Shown here one piece after another: positions 35,831-44,639 of a stretch of DNA of 64,000 bases (its first letter is position 1; every line of letters begins with the position of its first letter). Origin of the DNA: Bradyrhizobium sp. CB1650 (lineage in GTDB: Bacteria > Pseudomonadota > Alphaproteobacteria > Rhizobiales > Xanthobacteraceae); contig NZ_CP121695.1 in the NCBI RefSeq assembly GCF_029761915.1, positions 3,997,501 to 4,061,500 on the forward strand, in the 5' to 3' direction. The notes beneath the pieces were generated by a model that saw only the letters and a program-made list of their open reading frames with translations, searched no databases and had not been told where the DNA came from. The position numbers were made by a program, and so were the translations under genes.

Positions 35831-36547
35831 ATGAACATGAAGTCGATTTGGCTCGGTGCGGCAGCTCTGCTCGTGCTGGCAGCGCCAGCCGTCGCAGCCG
35901 ACATACCGGCGCGCACTTACACCAAGGCACCGCCGCCGGTCACCGCGCCGCAGGTCATCTATAACTGGACCGGCTTCTATGTTGGCGGCCACGTCGGAGG
36001 CGCCTTCGCCGGCGACAATAGCTTCCAGTCGAGCGACGCCCGCTTCCTGGGCGGCGTGCAGGGCGGCTTCGATTACCAGTTCGCGCCCAACTGGGTCGTG
36101 GGTGTCGAGGCCCAGTATTCCTGGCTGCCGACCAACAACAACGGCGTCCTCTTCCCGGGCGGCACGCAGGTGACGTCCAACACCGATCAGATCGGCTCGG
36201 TGACCGGCCGTGTTGGCTACACTTGGGGTCCGACGCTGCTCTACGCCAAGGGTGGCTACGCCTGGCGCAACAACAACCTGACCGTCACATCCGCCGGCGC
36301 GCCCGCCGCCTACACCACCAGCGGCAACAGCAAGGACGGTTATACCGTCGGTGCCGGCCTGGAATACATGTTCGCGCCGAACTGGTCGGCCAAGGCCGAA
36401 TACCAGTACTATAATTTCGGCAGCACCACCTTCACCTCCGGCCCGGCCGACATCGCCGGCGTTCGCGGCCGGGACGACGAGCATACCGTCAAGGTCGGTG
36501 TGAACTACCGCTTCGGCTGGGGCGGCCCGTCGGGCGCGCGCTACTGA
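35831..36547 (+). CDS. Outer-membrane beta-barrel protein (RopB/Omp25 type)
   Basis: This 238-residue protein has a signal peptide (to about A23, VAAD) and the conserved NWTGFYVGGHVGGAF opening of Omp25/RopB-type 8-stranded barrels. Alternating strands follow (GGVQGGFDYQFAPNWVVGVE, VTGRVGYTWGPTLLYAKGG). It ends with HTVKVGVNYRFGW, whose aromatic-rich strand is typical for BamA recognition; the last residue is Tyr. Such proteins are abundant structural porin-like barrels in Rhizobiales. The ATG at 35831 starts the signal; the long in-frame upstream stretch is non-coding. A terminator follows at 36571-36595. Confidence 0.92.
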   Translation: MNMKSIWLGAAALLVLAAPAVAADIPARTYTKAPPPVTAPQVIYNWTGFYVGGHVGGAFAGDNSFQSSDARFLGGVQGGFDYQFAPNWVVGVEAQYSWLPTNNNGVLFPGGTQVTSNTDQIGSVTGRVGYTWGPTLLYAKGGYAWRNNNLTVTSAGAPAAYTTSGNSKDGYTVGAGLEYMFAPNWSAKAEYQYYNFGSTTFTSGPADIAGVRGRDDEHTVKVGVNYRFGWGGPSGARY

Positions 36548-36570
36548 TCTTCCAAGCCAACTGCATCTGA

Positions 36571-36600
36571 CAAAGGCCGGCTTTGCCGGCCTTTGGTTTG
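36571..36600 (+). terminator. Rho-independent terminator
   Basis: An 11-bp stem (36571-36581 with 36585-36595) with a 3-base loop is followed by GTTTG. It lies 24 bases after the stop of the barrel gene. Confidence 0.8.
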
Positions 36601-36779
36601 TGGGCCGCCCGTCTGGCGCGGGCCTTGCAAGCGATCGTTCCACCAAGCGACCTTTCGACGCGCGCCTTCTCACGCGCGTCATGGGGCTGCGGTAAAGCAA
36701 AAATAATTTTTGCAACTTACGGAACTCGCGCTCCGGAGCGCGTTAGTATGAAAATTCCCGGGCTGGTGGGACAACGAAC

Positions 36780-37019
36780 ATGCGCGTCTTGGCGTCGGTG
36801 GTGATCTCGTTCCTCGTCGCGCTGCCGTGCTCTGCTCAGACCATCCTCAAATCCGAACCTCTGATGCTGGCGCCCTATGAGGTGGCTTTTGTCCGGGACA
36901 GCTCCTGCCCCTCCGGGAAGGTGCTGAAGGTCACCGGCGCGATCCGCGGGCTGCATCGCCGGAAGGCGTGCATAGCTCTGGCAGGCGAGCAGGCGTCTCT
37001 GGCGATCGCGACGCCCTGA
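36780..37019 (+). CDS. Small exported DUF6719-type protein
   Basis: This 79-residue protein has a signal peptide (about 1-19, cleaved before QTIL). The motif APYEVAFVRDSSCPSGKVLKV is followed by GAIRGLHRRKAC, giving two Cys likely disulphide-bonded in the periplasm. I assign DUF6719 from memory of that motif. The function is unknown. Confidence 0.7.
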   Translation: MRVLASVVISFLVALPCSAQTILKSEPLMLAPYEVAFVRDSSCPSGKVLKVTGAIRGLHRRKACIALAGEQASLAIATP

Positions 37020-37043
37020 GCTGTCGCGGCCGGCCGCCGGACC

Positions 37044-37298
37044 CTACGAGTTGAACTGAAGCTCCATTCGGGATTGCTGCTCGGCATCCGCCTTGTTCTT
37101 AGCGGGGTCTTCGCCTTGAGCCGCCCGGCAGGGCTTGATTTCGTAGTCATTGTCGAGCACCCGGCGCGGCCCCGGCCGCTCGTTGTCGTTGGCAATGTCC
37201 ACGACCAGTCCGCTGCGTTGCGCGAGCTTCCAGACGTCTGCCTCGGCCGGATAGGCCTTGCTGATTTGGGCATCGTTGCAGAATAGGGCGTAGGGCAT
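37044..37298 (-). CDS. Small cytoplasmic conserved-looking protein
   Basis: This 84-residue protein starts MPYALFCNDAQISKAYPAEA and continues DVWKLAQRSGLVVDIANDNE and RRVLDNDYEIKPC. No membrane or signal segment is seen. The balanced charge and the recurring Rhizobiales-type motif LDNDYEI (from memory) support a real gene. The function is unknown. Confidence 0.65.
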   Translation of the reverse strand: MPYALFCNDAQISKAYPAEADVWKLAQRSGLVVDIANDNERPGPRRVLDNDYEIKPCRAAQGEDPAKNKADAEQQSRMELQFNS

Positions 37299-37460
37299 TC
37301 TTCCCGCTCCCGCTAAAGCCCACTAACGGCTCAGCGGGCGGCCGGGTTCCGAACCGCTGCTGATCACGGCGCCGTGATCGGGACGTGGGGGTCTGAGTCG
37401 TAAACGAGTCCTGAATCCCCGGAAAAAGAATCCCTGGGACTCCTCGGTCGGAATCAGCGG

Positions 37461-37580
37461 ATGCTCCCGCCCATGACGACCGACCTCAAAACCTCCTGCG
37501 AGCACATGCTCCTGCCGCTGACGCTGGCACTGTTCGGCGCCTGCACGGCCAATCTCGTCCTGGTATGGTCGTGGCTGTGA
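37461..37580 (+). CDS. Possible 39-residue membrane peptide
   Basis: The frame MLPPMTTDLKTSCEHMLLPL ends in a hydrophobic helix (LTLALFGACTANLVLVWSWL). A second in-frame ATG at 37473 gives 35 residues. It is supported only by the hydrophobic pattern and compact position between genes. Confidence 0.35.
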   Translation: MLPPMTTDLKTSCEHMLLPLTLALFGACTANLVLVWSWL

Positions 37581-37599
37581 CCGGCTGAGGCGCCGCGTC

Positions 37600-37983
37600 T
37601 CACTTTCTAACCGGCGGGCGGGGCGAGACGTCGCGAATGGCCGCGCGTAGCTTGGTCAGGGTTGCCGCACAATATTCCTCGCGTTCGCGCTCGAACCGCT
37701 CCTGATGCTTGCGGAAATTGGCGATGCGGGCCTGCATTTCGCTACGGAAGTCGCCGCTCGCCTGCGGGGGCATGATCTCGAGGGGGCGAGGCGGTGAGCC
37801 GGGCTGCGGTGGCTCGATCGCGGGCGCCGCCGCCGCCGGCGGGACAGAGGCGATTTCGGCAGGGATGGGCGGCGCAACCGCCGGCGAGTCCGGCCGACGC
37901 AGCTCAGACGTCCTGCCGGTCACCGATTGGACGAAGGCCATTGTCTGCGCGATCAGCGCATCGCGTTCCGCGATCCACTTCAT
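37600..37983 (-). CDS. Pro/Ala-rich protein with terminal coiled helix
   Basis: This 127-residue protein has an N-terminal amphipathic helix (MKWIAERDALIAQTMAFVQS). The middle (about 36-80) is Pro/Ala-rich. A charged C-terminal helix, MQARIANFRKHQERFERERE, may form a coiled coil. The start at 37983 is used because the upstream extension to 38211 overlaps the divergent small gene. The function is unknown. Confidence 0.6.
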   Translation of the reverse strand: MKWIAERDALIAQTMAFVQSVTGRTSELRRPDSPAVAPPIPAEIASVPPAAAAPAIEPPQPGSPPRPLEIMPPQASGDFRSEMQARIANFRKHQERFEREREEYCAATLTKLRAAIRDVSPRPPVRK

Positions 37984-38085
37984 GATCCACCTCAGCGAAG
38001 GCCCACTCCAGCAAAGCGGCCGCGACGAATCAAGCGCGATTGCAAAGGGATTGCATATTTTTCCCGATCGCCCGACACTGTCCTG

Positions 38086-38250
38086 ATGGTTACTCAGGAC
38101 GAAAGTTCGGATGAAGCGCTGGGCTTGAGGCTCGTGCGGGCCTTTCTGTCGCTGCCGCCTGACAAGCGGGCAGAGGTGATCGCGTTCGTCGAGGAGTTGG
38201 TGCGGGCCCACGGCCCTTCCGAGGACGGCAAGGAGGTGTCCCCGCCGTGA
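38086..38250 (+). CDS. Small acidic helical protein
   Basis: This 54-residue protein reads MVTQDESSDEALGLRLVRAF and LSLPPDKRAEVIAFVEELVR. The second part resembles the short helical segment LPPDKRxEVIAFVE found after helix-turn-helix domains in some regulators, but no HTH is present here. It is divergent from the gene at 37600-37983 and convergent, with a 3-base gap, with the next. The function is unknown. Confidence 0.55.
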   Translation: MVTQDESSDEALGLRLVRAFLSLPPDKRAEVIAFVEELVRAHGPSEDGKEVSPP

Positions 38251-38253
38251 GCG

Positions 38254-38460
38254 TTATCGCTCGCGCGGGTTGACGTTGGGCACGAAGGGCGCGCCGACAA
38301 CTCGAACGGGTGTTTGAATGGCACTGTCGACCGACCCGCTCGCGGCGATGCGCTGGTCGGCGGCCGGCTCGAACAGTGCAATCGTGCCCGCGACGGCGGC
38401 ACAGCACAGCGCGACCGTCGCGAGCAGAAACATGTTTCGGTTGTCTTCGCTGATGCGCAT
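38254..38460 (-). CDS. Small single-pass membrane protein
   Basis: This 68-residue protein has one transmembrane helix at about 10-29 (MFLLATVALCCAAVAGTIAL) and a short soluble tail (TPVRVVGAPFVPNVNPRER). The tail motif GAPFVPNVNP recurs, as I remember it, in small Bradyrhizobium membrane proteins. The function is unknown. Confidence 0.6.
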   Translation of the reverse strand: MRISEDNRNMFLLATVALCCAAVAGTIALFEPAADQRIAASGSVDSAIQTPVRVVGAPFVPNVNPRER

Positions 38461-38687
38461 GACCCGAGAACAAGCGACGCAGCCGCTTGGTTCCCAGCCG
38501 GCGATATCCGATCAAGCGCTTCCAAAAGCGAGCGAAGCTTACGCCAAGCTTACGGGCACGCTCAGAACGGTTATTTTTCCGTAAGACTACCCCTGTCATT
38601 TGCCATCAATTTTTAACCCGCGCCGGTTCCAATGACGCCGCTGAATCTGTCTCGGTCGCGTGGACCGGAAAATCATTGGGCGGCTCG

Positions 38688-40124
38688 ATGGGCTTTTTGA
38701 ACAATCTGAAGATCGTGTGGAAGGTCGTGTTGATCGTGACCGTGATGGGTTGCGCGATGATCGGCGTCGCGGCGTTCGGTGCCAGGGAGCTGTCTTCCAC
38801 CGTCGACGGTTTTGCGGCGCTCTCCGCCGCGCAATCGGCCTCGCTGAACCTGACACGCGCCCAGCGCCGCATGGAGACCTATCACGCGGCGCTCTACGCC
38901 GTTTTCACCGAGAAGACCGAAGCGGGCAACGCCAACCGCCTGAAGGTCGCGAACCAGAACCGCAATGAAATTCGCCAATACCTCGACGCGGCAGAGCAGG
39001 ACGATCCGTCGCGTGCAAGCGAGACGAGGAGCATCGGTGAGCAGTTGAAGGCCGTGTTCGCCGGCTGCGATCCGGTGCTCCAGGCCGGGGCACAAGCCAG
39101 CAGCACCGAAGAAAACGCCGCGACCGCTGAACGTGCGCACAAGGAGTGCGATCCGCTGATCGACGCAGCTCTCGCGCGCGTCGCGAAATTCACGGCCGAC
39201 GTGGGCAAAGCGGTCGCTCAGCGCAGGGAAGCCCTGGACCGCGACGCCAGATCCGCGACCTGGACGGTGGTCAGTGTCAGTGCAGGCGGTCTCGTGCTGG
39301 GCATCGCGATCGCGCTCTTCATTGGCCTCAAGGCAATGTCGCAGCCGATCGCGCGGCTCAAGCTCGCGATGGAAGGTCTCGCCCATAACGACCTCCGGAC
39401 CGAAGTGCCCGAGAAGGACCGCGGCGACGAGATCGGCGACATGGCCAAGACTGTCGAGGTCTTCAAGACCAATGCGCTCGAAGTCGAGCGGCTCAAGGTG
39501 GCGCAGGCGGAGGCCGAGCGCGAGGCGGCCGAGCAGCGCCGCCGTGAGATGTTCAATCTGGCCGATGGCTTCGAACGAGCTGTCGGCGAGATCATCGACA
39601 CCGTCGGATCCGCCTCGAACGAGCTCGAGGCATCGTCCTCGACGCTCGCGACCACCGCGCAGCGCGCGCAGGAGCTGACCTCGATCGAGGCCGCGCGCGC
39701 CGGCGAGGCCGGCCGCGGCTTCGCCGTCGTCGCCTCCGAGGTGAAGACGCTCGCCGAGCAGACCGCGAAAGCGACCGGCGAAATCAGCCAGCAGATTTCC
39801 GGCATCCAGAATGCGACGCAGGACTCCGTGAACGCAATCCGGGAGATCTCCGCGACGATCGAGCGATTGTCCGAAGTGTCCTCGACCATTGCCGCGGCCG
39901 TCGAAGAGCAGGGCGCAGCAACCCAGGAGATCGCGCGCAACGTCCAGCAGGCAGCCCACGGCACCCAGCAGGTCTCCTCGAACATCACCGACGTGCAGCG
40001 CGGCGCGGCCGAGACCGGCTCGGCCTCTTCGCAGGTGCTCTCGACCGCCAAGCTGCTGGCGAGCGACAGCAGCCGGCTGAAGCTCGAAGTCGGAAAATTC
40101 CTCTCGACGGTGCGCGCCGCCTAG
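38688..40124 (+). CDS. Methyl-accepting chemotaxis protein lacking the signalling tip
   Basis: This 478-residue protein has TM1 at about 12-31, a periplasmic helical ligand domain at about 32-186, TM2 at about 187-209, a HAMP domain at about 210-262 and then the cytoplasmic helices. In the normal family AQELT is followed by about 65-70 residues ending in the CheW/CheA-binding tip with QTNLLALNA. Here AQELT (about residue 331) runs straight into [20 protein letters not shown]. The N-terminal signalling helix and most of the hairpin tip are missing in frame. The C-terminal methylation helix and tail are intact. It may be a decoy or dead receptor. A 37-residue gene lies convergent at 40152. Confidence 0.9.
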   Translation: MGFLNNLKIVWKVVLIVTVMGCAMIGVAAFGARELSSTVDGFAALSAAQSASLNLTRAQRRMETYHAALYAVFTEKTEAGNANRLKVANQNRNEIRQYLDAAEQDDPSRASETRSIGEQLKAVFAGCDPVLQAGAQASSTEENAATAERAHKECDPLIDAALARVAKFTADVGKAVAQRREALDRDARSATWTVVSVSAGGLVLGIAIALFIGLKAMSQPIARLKLAMEGLAHNDLRTEVPEKDRGDEIGDMAKTVEVFKTNALEVERLKVAQAEAEREAAEQRRREMFNLADGFERAVGEIIDTVGSASNELEASSSTLATTAQRAQELTSIEAARAGEAGRGFAVVASEVKTLAEQTAKATGEISQQISGIQNATQDSVNAIREISATIERLSEVSSTIAAAVEEQGAATQEIARNVQQAAHGTQQVSSNITDVQRGAAETGSASSQVLSTAKLLASDSSRLKLEVGKFLSTVRAA

Positions 40125-40151
40125 GTTCGCGCGGCATGCATCCGCCGCGCG

Positions 40152-40265
40152 CTATCGCGCCAGCAGAAAACCAAGCGCGATTGCGAACAGCACGGCCGTC
40201 ATGATGACGGCCGCAACCGCGCCGGCGGCGATCTTGGCTTTCTCTCGGAAGGTGGCAGGGCGCAT
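40152..40265 (-). CDS. 37-residue membrane peptide
   Basis: The frame MRPATFREKAKIAAGAVAAV continues IMTAVLFAIALGFLLAR and stops. A basic amphipathic N-terminus is followed by one clean transmembrane helix. It lies alone between the chemoreceptor and methyltransferase genes and is too short for most gene finders. Its pattern (charged start, Ala/Val/Leu helix, Arg at the end) is that of a real small membrane protein. The function is unknown. Confidence 0.5.
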   Translation of the reverse strand: MRPATFREKAKIAAGAVAAVIMTAVLFAIALGFLLAR

Positions 40266-40365
40266 GGAATGCGCAGGCTAGCTCATGTTGAACTTCGATC
40301 CAACGTGTGGTTAATGGCCGTCCCCGCGATGCAAGCGGCCAACATCCTTTCCCGAAGGTCGATCC

Positions 40366-41085
40366 ATGAGCGACGATGTCAGCGACGGCTGGGCCGCCTC
40401 CGCGTCCGCATGGATCGTGGAACAGGGTGAGGACGGCGACTATGGCCGCCGCTTCGTGCTTGACGTGCCGATGCGGGCGCGGATCGAGGGACGCGGCTTC
40501 CGCCGTGCGCTTGATGTCGGCTGCGGCGAGGGGCGCTTCTGCCGCATCATGCAGCGCGCCGGCATCGCCACCACCGGCATCGATCCGACCGAGGCGCTGC
40601 TCGCGCGCGCCAGACAGATGGACCCGCATGGCGATTATCGGCACGGGCGCGCCGAGACGATGGATATCGATGCGTCCTTCGATCTGGTCGTCAGCTATCT
40701 CAGCCTGATCGACATGCCGGATCTCCGGCCTGCGATCGCGAAGATGGTGGCGGCGCTGCAGCCGGGCGGCACGCTCCTGATCGCCAACCTGACGAGCTTC
40801 AACACCGCAGGCCAGCCGGACGGCTGGACGCGCGACCGCGAGGGGATCTTGCGCTTTTCGATCGATCACTACATGGACGAGCGGCCGATCTGGGTTGCCT
40901 GGCGCGGCATCCGGATCCAAAACTGGCACCGTCCGCTGAGCACCCATATGACGCTGCTGCTCGATCACGGCCTCCAGTTGCGCCTGTTCACGGAGCCTCA
41001 GCCCACGGGCGGCAATTCTGAGCAAATCGCCCGTCATCGCCGCGTGCCTTACTTCCACATCATGGAGTGGCAGAAACCGGTCTGA
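40366..41085 (+). CDS. Class I SAM-dependent methyltransferase
   Basis: This 239-residue protein has the Rossmann methyltransferase motif I ALDVGCGEGRFCRIM (about 48-62) and an acidic motif II in GIDPTEALLARAR. FDLVVSYLSLIDMPD (motif IV/post) and LQPGGTLLIANLTSFN (motif V) follow. The C-terminal third (WVAWRGIRIQNWHRPLSTHM) is the cap seen in the UbiE/COQ5-like small-molecule group. The substrate is unknown. Confidence 0.9.
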   Translation: MSDDVSDGWAASASAWIVEQGEDGDYGRRFVLDVPMRARIEGRGFRRALDVGCGEGRFCRIMQRAGIATTGIDPTEALLARARQMDPHGDYRHGRAETMDIDASFDLVVSYLSLIDMPDLRPAIAKMVAALQPGGTLLIANLTSFNTAGQPDGWTRDREGILRFSIDHYMDERPIWVAWRGIRIQNWHRPLSTHMTLLLDHGLQLRLFTEPQPTGGNSEQIARHRRVPYFHIMEWQKPV

Positions 41086-41229
41086 GCGGGACGTCGCATC
41101 GTGTCTGGGAAAAATGCGAAAGCCGTATGACGACTGCGGGCGGATCGCCCGTTGCATCATTGATTGGCCTCGCGCTAGACTTTGGGTTGTGTGAGGCGGT
41201 CTCGCATCACAGTGACGACGGAGCACGTC

Positions 41230-43068
41230 ATGAGACTGAGCGTTGTCGTGGCTGCACTGCTGATCGGGTGTTGCGCGCCGGCGCGAGCGCAACAGGACGG
41301 CGCGGCACTCTACGCCGGCCATTGCGCACAATGTCATGATGCAGGTAGCGCCCAGAGCCGTGTGCCAGGCCGCAGCGCGCTGCAGGCGATGTCGTTCGAC
41401 CATGTGCTGGAGACGCTTGCGACCGGCAGCATGGCGGGAATCGCGAAGGATCGCACCGACGACGAGCGCCGCGCGATTGCCACCTTCGTCACCGGCAAGG
41501 CCGCGACGAACGGCACTGCTGCCGATGCACAAGGACGCTGCATGCAGCAGTCAACCCGCTTTCCGCAAGCGCTCGACGGTCCGCGCTGGAATGGCTGGGG
41601 CGTCGATACCAGCAACAGCCGCTTCCAGCCGGCCGAGATGGCGGGCCTCTCCGCCGAGCAGGTCCCGCGCCTGCGGCTGAAATGGGCGTATGCCTTCCCC
41701 GGAGCCTCATTGTCCTTTGCGCCGCCGACGGTCGTGGGCGGTCTATTGTTCATCGGCGGCACCGATCGCAAGGTGCATGCGCTCGACGCCAGAAGCGGCT
41801 GCACGCTGTGGACGTTCGCAACCGATGCCGCGGTCCGCGCCGCGATCAGCTTTGCGCCGCTCGCAGGCACCGATCAGTTCGCGATCTTCTTCGGCGACCT
41901 CAAGGCCAACGCTTACGCCGTGAATGCACTCACTGGCGCGCAGATATGGAAGGTCAAGGTCGAGGAGCATCCGGCAGCCCGGATCACTGGCGCGCCGACG
42001 CTTCATTCCGGCGTCTTGTATGTGCCGGTGTCCTCGCTGGAGGAGGTCGCCGGATCGCAGCCGAGTTACGAATGCTGCACCTTCCGCGGCAGCGTGGTGG
42101 CGCTGGACGCCGCGACCGGCAAGATGGTCTGGCAGGCCTATACGATCCCCGAAGTGCCGCATCCGACCGAGAGGAATACGAAGGGCACGCAGCTCTTCGG
42201 TCCGTCCGGCGCCTCGGTTTGGTCGGCGCCGACGATCGATCCGAGGCGCAATGCCGTCTATGTCGCGACCAGCAATTCCTATTCGAACCCGCCGGCCGCG
42301 ACCGCCGATGCGATCCTCGCCCTCGATCTCGCGACGGGGAAGCTGCTGTGGAAGCAGCAGGCGACGCTGAAGGACGCCTACATCGTGGCCTGCTATGGCG
42401 CCGACAAGACCAACTGTCCCGATGATCACGGCCCCGATCATGATTTCGGGCAGTCCCCGATCCTGGTGACGTTGCACGACGGCAAGCGCCTGCTCGTCAT
42501 CGCGCAAAAGTCCGGCGTCGTGCATGCGCTCGACCCTGATGATGGCGGCAAGATCCTGTGGCAGACGCGGATCGGGAAGGGCGGTGCGCTCGGTGGCAGC
42601 GAATGGGGCTCGGCGGCGGACGGGACACGCATCTATGTCGCCAACTCCGACGTGCGATTTTTGCGCGATGGCACGCGGCGCCTAGACTCCACGCAAGGCG
42701 GCGGCCTGTTCGGACTCGATCTCGCCAGCGGAAAGATCGCGATGGAGGTGCCGCCGGTGCCCTGCGGCGACCGTCCGCAATGCAGTCCCGCGCTCTCGGC
42801 CGCGGTCAGCCTGATCCCCGGCGTCGTGTTCTCCGGCGGCGTCAGCGGATTCCTGCGCGCCTACGTGGCCGCCGACGGCAGGCTCCTGTGGGAATTCGAC
42901 ACCGCGCAAGACTACACCGCCGTCAACGGCATCCCCGCCCATGGCGGCGCGATCGACGGCCCCGGTCCGGTCATCGCTGATGGCATGCTCTACACCAACT
43001 CCGGCTACGGCCAGTGGAGCGGCGTCCCCGGCAACGTGTTGCTGGCGTTCGAGGTCGGGAAGGAGTGA
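41230..43068 (+). CDS. Exported cytochrome c-PQQ beta-propeller dehydrogenase (PVA dehydrogenase-like)
   Basis: This 612-residue protein has a signal peptide (to about A20, RAQQ) and an N-terminal c-type cytochrome domain with haem motif CAQCH (32-36). An eight-bladed PQQ propeller follows, with blade endings such as GCTLWTF, GAQIWKV, GKMVWQA, GKLLWKQ and GRLLWEF. This order, cytochrome first then propeller, is that of polyvinyl-alcohol dehydrogenase, not of methanol-type quinohaemoproteins with a C-terminal cytochrome. YECCTFRG contains vicinal Cys that may form the disulphide seen in PQQ enzymes. It oxidises an alcohol in the periplasm; the true substrate is unknown. Confidence 0.88.
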   Translation: MRLSVVVAALLIGCCAPARAQQDGAALYAGHCAQCHDAGSAQSRVPGRSALQAMSFDHVLETLATGSMAGIAKDRTDDERRAIATFVTGKAATNGTAADAQGRCMQQSTRFPQALDGPRWNGWGVDTSNSRFQPAEMAGLSAEQVPRLRLKWAYAFPGASLSFAPPTVVGGLLFIGGTDRKVHALDARSGCTLWTFATDAAVRAAISFAPLAGTDQFAIFFGDLKANAYAVNALTGAQIWKVKVEEHPAARITGAPTLHSGVLYVPVSSLEEVAGSQPSYECCTFRGSVVALDAATGKMVWQAYTIPEVPHPTERNTKGTQLFGPSGASVWSAPTIDPRRNAVYVATSNSYSNPPAATADAILALDLATGKLLWKQQATLKDAYIVACYGADKTNCPDDHGPDHDFGQSPILVTLHDGKRLLVIAQKSGVVHALDPDDGGKILWQTRIGKGGALGGSEWGSAADGTRIYVANSDVRFLRDGTRRLDSTQGGGLFGLDLASGKIAMEVPPVPCGDRPQCSPALSAAVSLIPGVVFSGGVSGFLRAYVAADGRLLWEFDTAQDYTAVNGIPAHGGAIDGPGPVIADGMLYTNSGYGQWSGVPGNVLLAFEVGKE

Positions 43069-43126
43069 GGGCGGGAGGGATTGCGGAGGCAGCCCGGCCT
43101 GGATCCTGTGCGCACTGCTTCAACCT

Positions 43127-43208
43127 CGTCATTGCGAGCGCAGCGAAGCAATCCAGAATCTTTCCGCGGATACATTTTCTGGTTTGCTTCGCTGCGCTCG
43201 CAAGGACG
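43127..43208. repeat. Dispersed palindromic repeat family 1, copy C
   Basis: The left arm 43127-43157 is identical to copy A. The right arm 43178-43208 has two mismatches, so this copy has begun to decay. It lies between the PQQ protein gene and the GFA gene. Confidence 0.85.
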
Positions 43209-43298
43209 GAGCAATGCGCATCGTCACGATTGATTCAACTCGAATGTCTGCAAACACGCCCTCGCATTCTCGCGACATATGAGTGAGGAGTTTTTCCG

Positions 43299-43718
43299 AT
43301 GATGGATGCCAGATGCAGTTGCGGCGCTGTTGCGCTTTCCCTTCCGGGGCCATCCAGCCTGGTCGTTGCCTGTCACTGCGTCGACTGCCAGCGCCGAACC
43401 GGCGCGCCGTTCGGCGTAGGTGCCTTTTACTCCGCCGCGGTTGTCACGATCTCAGGAACCCCAAAAGAATATGTTCGCGCCGCCGCAAGCGGCGGCGAGG
43501 TCCGTTCCTATTTCTGTCGCGACTGCGGCTCAACGGTGTATTGGATGTCCGACAATCTGCCTGCGATGATCGGCGTTGCCGTCGGAGCGATGGCGGACCC
43601 AAGACATCCAGCGCCCTTCAGATCGGTCTTCGAGCAGTCGAAACATGGCTGGGTCGAAATCAGCGGTGCCGCCGTCGAGCACTTCCAGCAGAGCAGCGTG
43701 CCGAAGAATTCAACCTGA
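43299..43718 (+). CDS. GFA-family zinc protein (S-(hydroxymethyl)glutathione synthase-like)
   Basis: This 139-residue protein has the zinc Cys sites of the GFA fold: ARCSCGAVAL, VACHCVDCQRRTGAPFG and FCRDCGSTVY. The family includes glutathione-dependent formaldehyde-activating enzyme, but most members are of unknown activity. The start may be either of two adjacent ATGs. The gene ends 12 bases before the left att repeat of the tRNA-Thr element. Confidence 0.9.
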   Translation: MMDARCSCGAVALSLPGPSSLVVACHCVDCQRRTGAPFGVGAFYSAAVVTISGTPKEYVRAAASGGEVRSYFCRDCGSTVYWMSDNLPAMIGVAVGAMADPRHPAPFRSVFEQSKHGWVEISGAAVEHFQQSSVPKNST

Positions 43719-43730
43719 TGCGCCAAGCGC

Positions 43731-43749
43731 TGGTGCCGGCTGAGGGGAT
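43731..43749. repeat. Left att site: 19-bp copy of the tRNA-Thr 3' end
   Basis: TGGTGCCGGCTGAGGGGAT is identical to 49934-49952, the 3' end of the tRNA-Thr gene including CCA. It marks the far boundary of the integrated element. Confidence 0.85.
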
Positions 43750-44285
43750 CAGACTCTTTAGCCGACAAGAACAAAGCGACATTTTCAGCTTCGGAATTTG
43801 GTCGGAGCGGCCGGAATCTTGAAGGACCAAAGGGGGCTCCGATTGTCGCTACTCGACTAAGGGATAGGGCGGTTCGCCCTATCCGAAATTGCATGTCGGG
43901 GCTGCACAGGGGCTGCACATTTGCATGAATTAGACAATGGAGAAAATACAGCAACCTTTTCAGTAATGATTTGCCACACCCGTGGTGCTTCCGCCTTTCG
44001 CGGCGATTTCTAATTTCAGTGGATTCTTGTTCCGATTTCAGCTACAAGTGCATCTCTTACGTTCGCCCCCGTTCGCCGTTCTTGGCAGCGGGGGCGAACG
44101 CGTTTCTGGGGGAGCGATAGGGCATAACGCCCTATGAAAAGGGGATGGCTGACGCGCCGAAGAGCGCAGCTTAGCGGCACCAGCCACTCATTGCGAAGGA
44201 GACCCAATCCGCTCCGGCAAGCGCGGGATACGACAACTATTCTTCAACGACGCCAAGAAAGGCGGCGCATCCATAAAGATTTTGA
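43750..44285. other. Element left end, no gene recognised
   Basis: No convincing gene is seen. Two hairpins stand out. One, at 43861-43882, has GATAGGGC/GCCCTATC arms. The other, at about 44058-44097, has CGTTCGCCCCCG arms. An echo of the first arm pair recurs at 44126-44144. Confidence 0.45.
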
Positions 44286-44639
44286 AGGCAAACACATTGG
44301 CTGACTACGATTTCGAAGCTGAACAAAGACTCCCGGTACTGCCTGCGCATATACAGTCTCGATAATGGGCCAGACGAGGCTGTACAGGGCATTCTTGATC
44401 GAAAGGCCGAGACGCTGTTTCTCGAACTGCTCGCGCTCTATGCTGAACAGGGGCAGAATTTGTCGCGAACGCCGGGCACAACATACGCGCCAGCCATCAT
44501 GGCAAAGCATCCAAAGGCGAAGGGGTACTCGAAGTCGGATTTCACCGACGCGATGCAGCGTCTGTTCGATAGAGGGCGTATCAAGGTTGTCACCGAAGGG
44601 TCGGCATCGCAGAGAAGCTCACGGATTGCGGCGGTCTAG
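44286..44639 (+). pseudogene. C-terminal remnant of a RepA-like AAA ATPase
   Basis: This 117-residue open frame without a start reads KAETLFLELLALYAEQGQNL, TYAPAIMAKHPKAKGYSKSD and FTDAMQRLFDRGRIKVV. This resembles the C-terminal winged-helix region of RepA/primase-type AAA proteins of rhizobial islands and plasmids, from memory. The ATPase core is absent upstream. It is therefore the tail of a replication protein lost by deletion. Confidence 0.55.
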
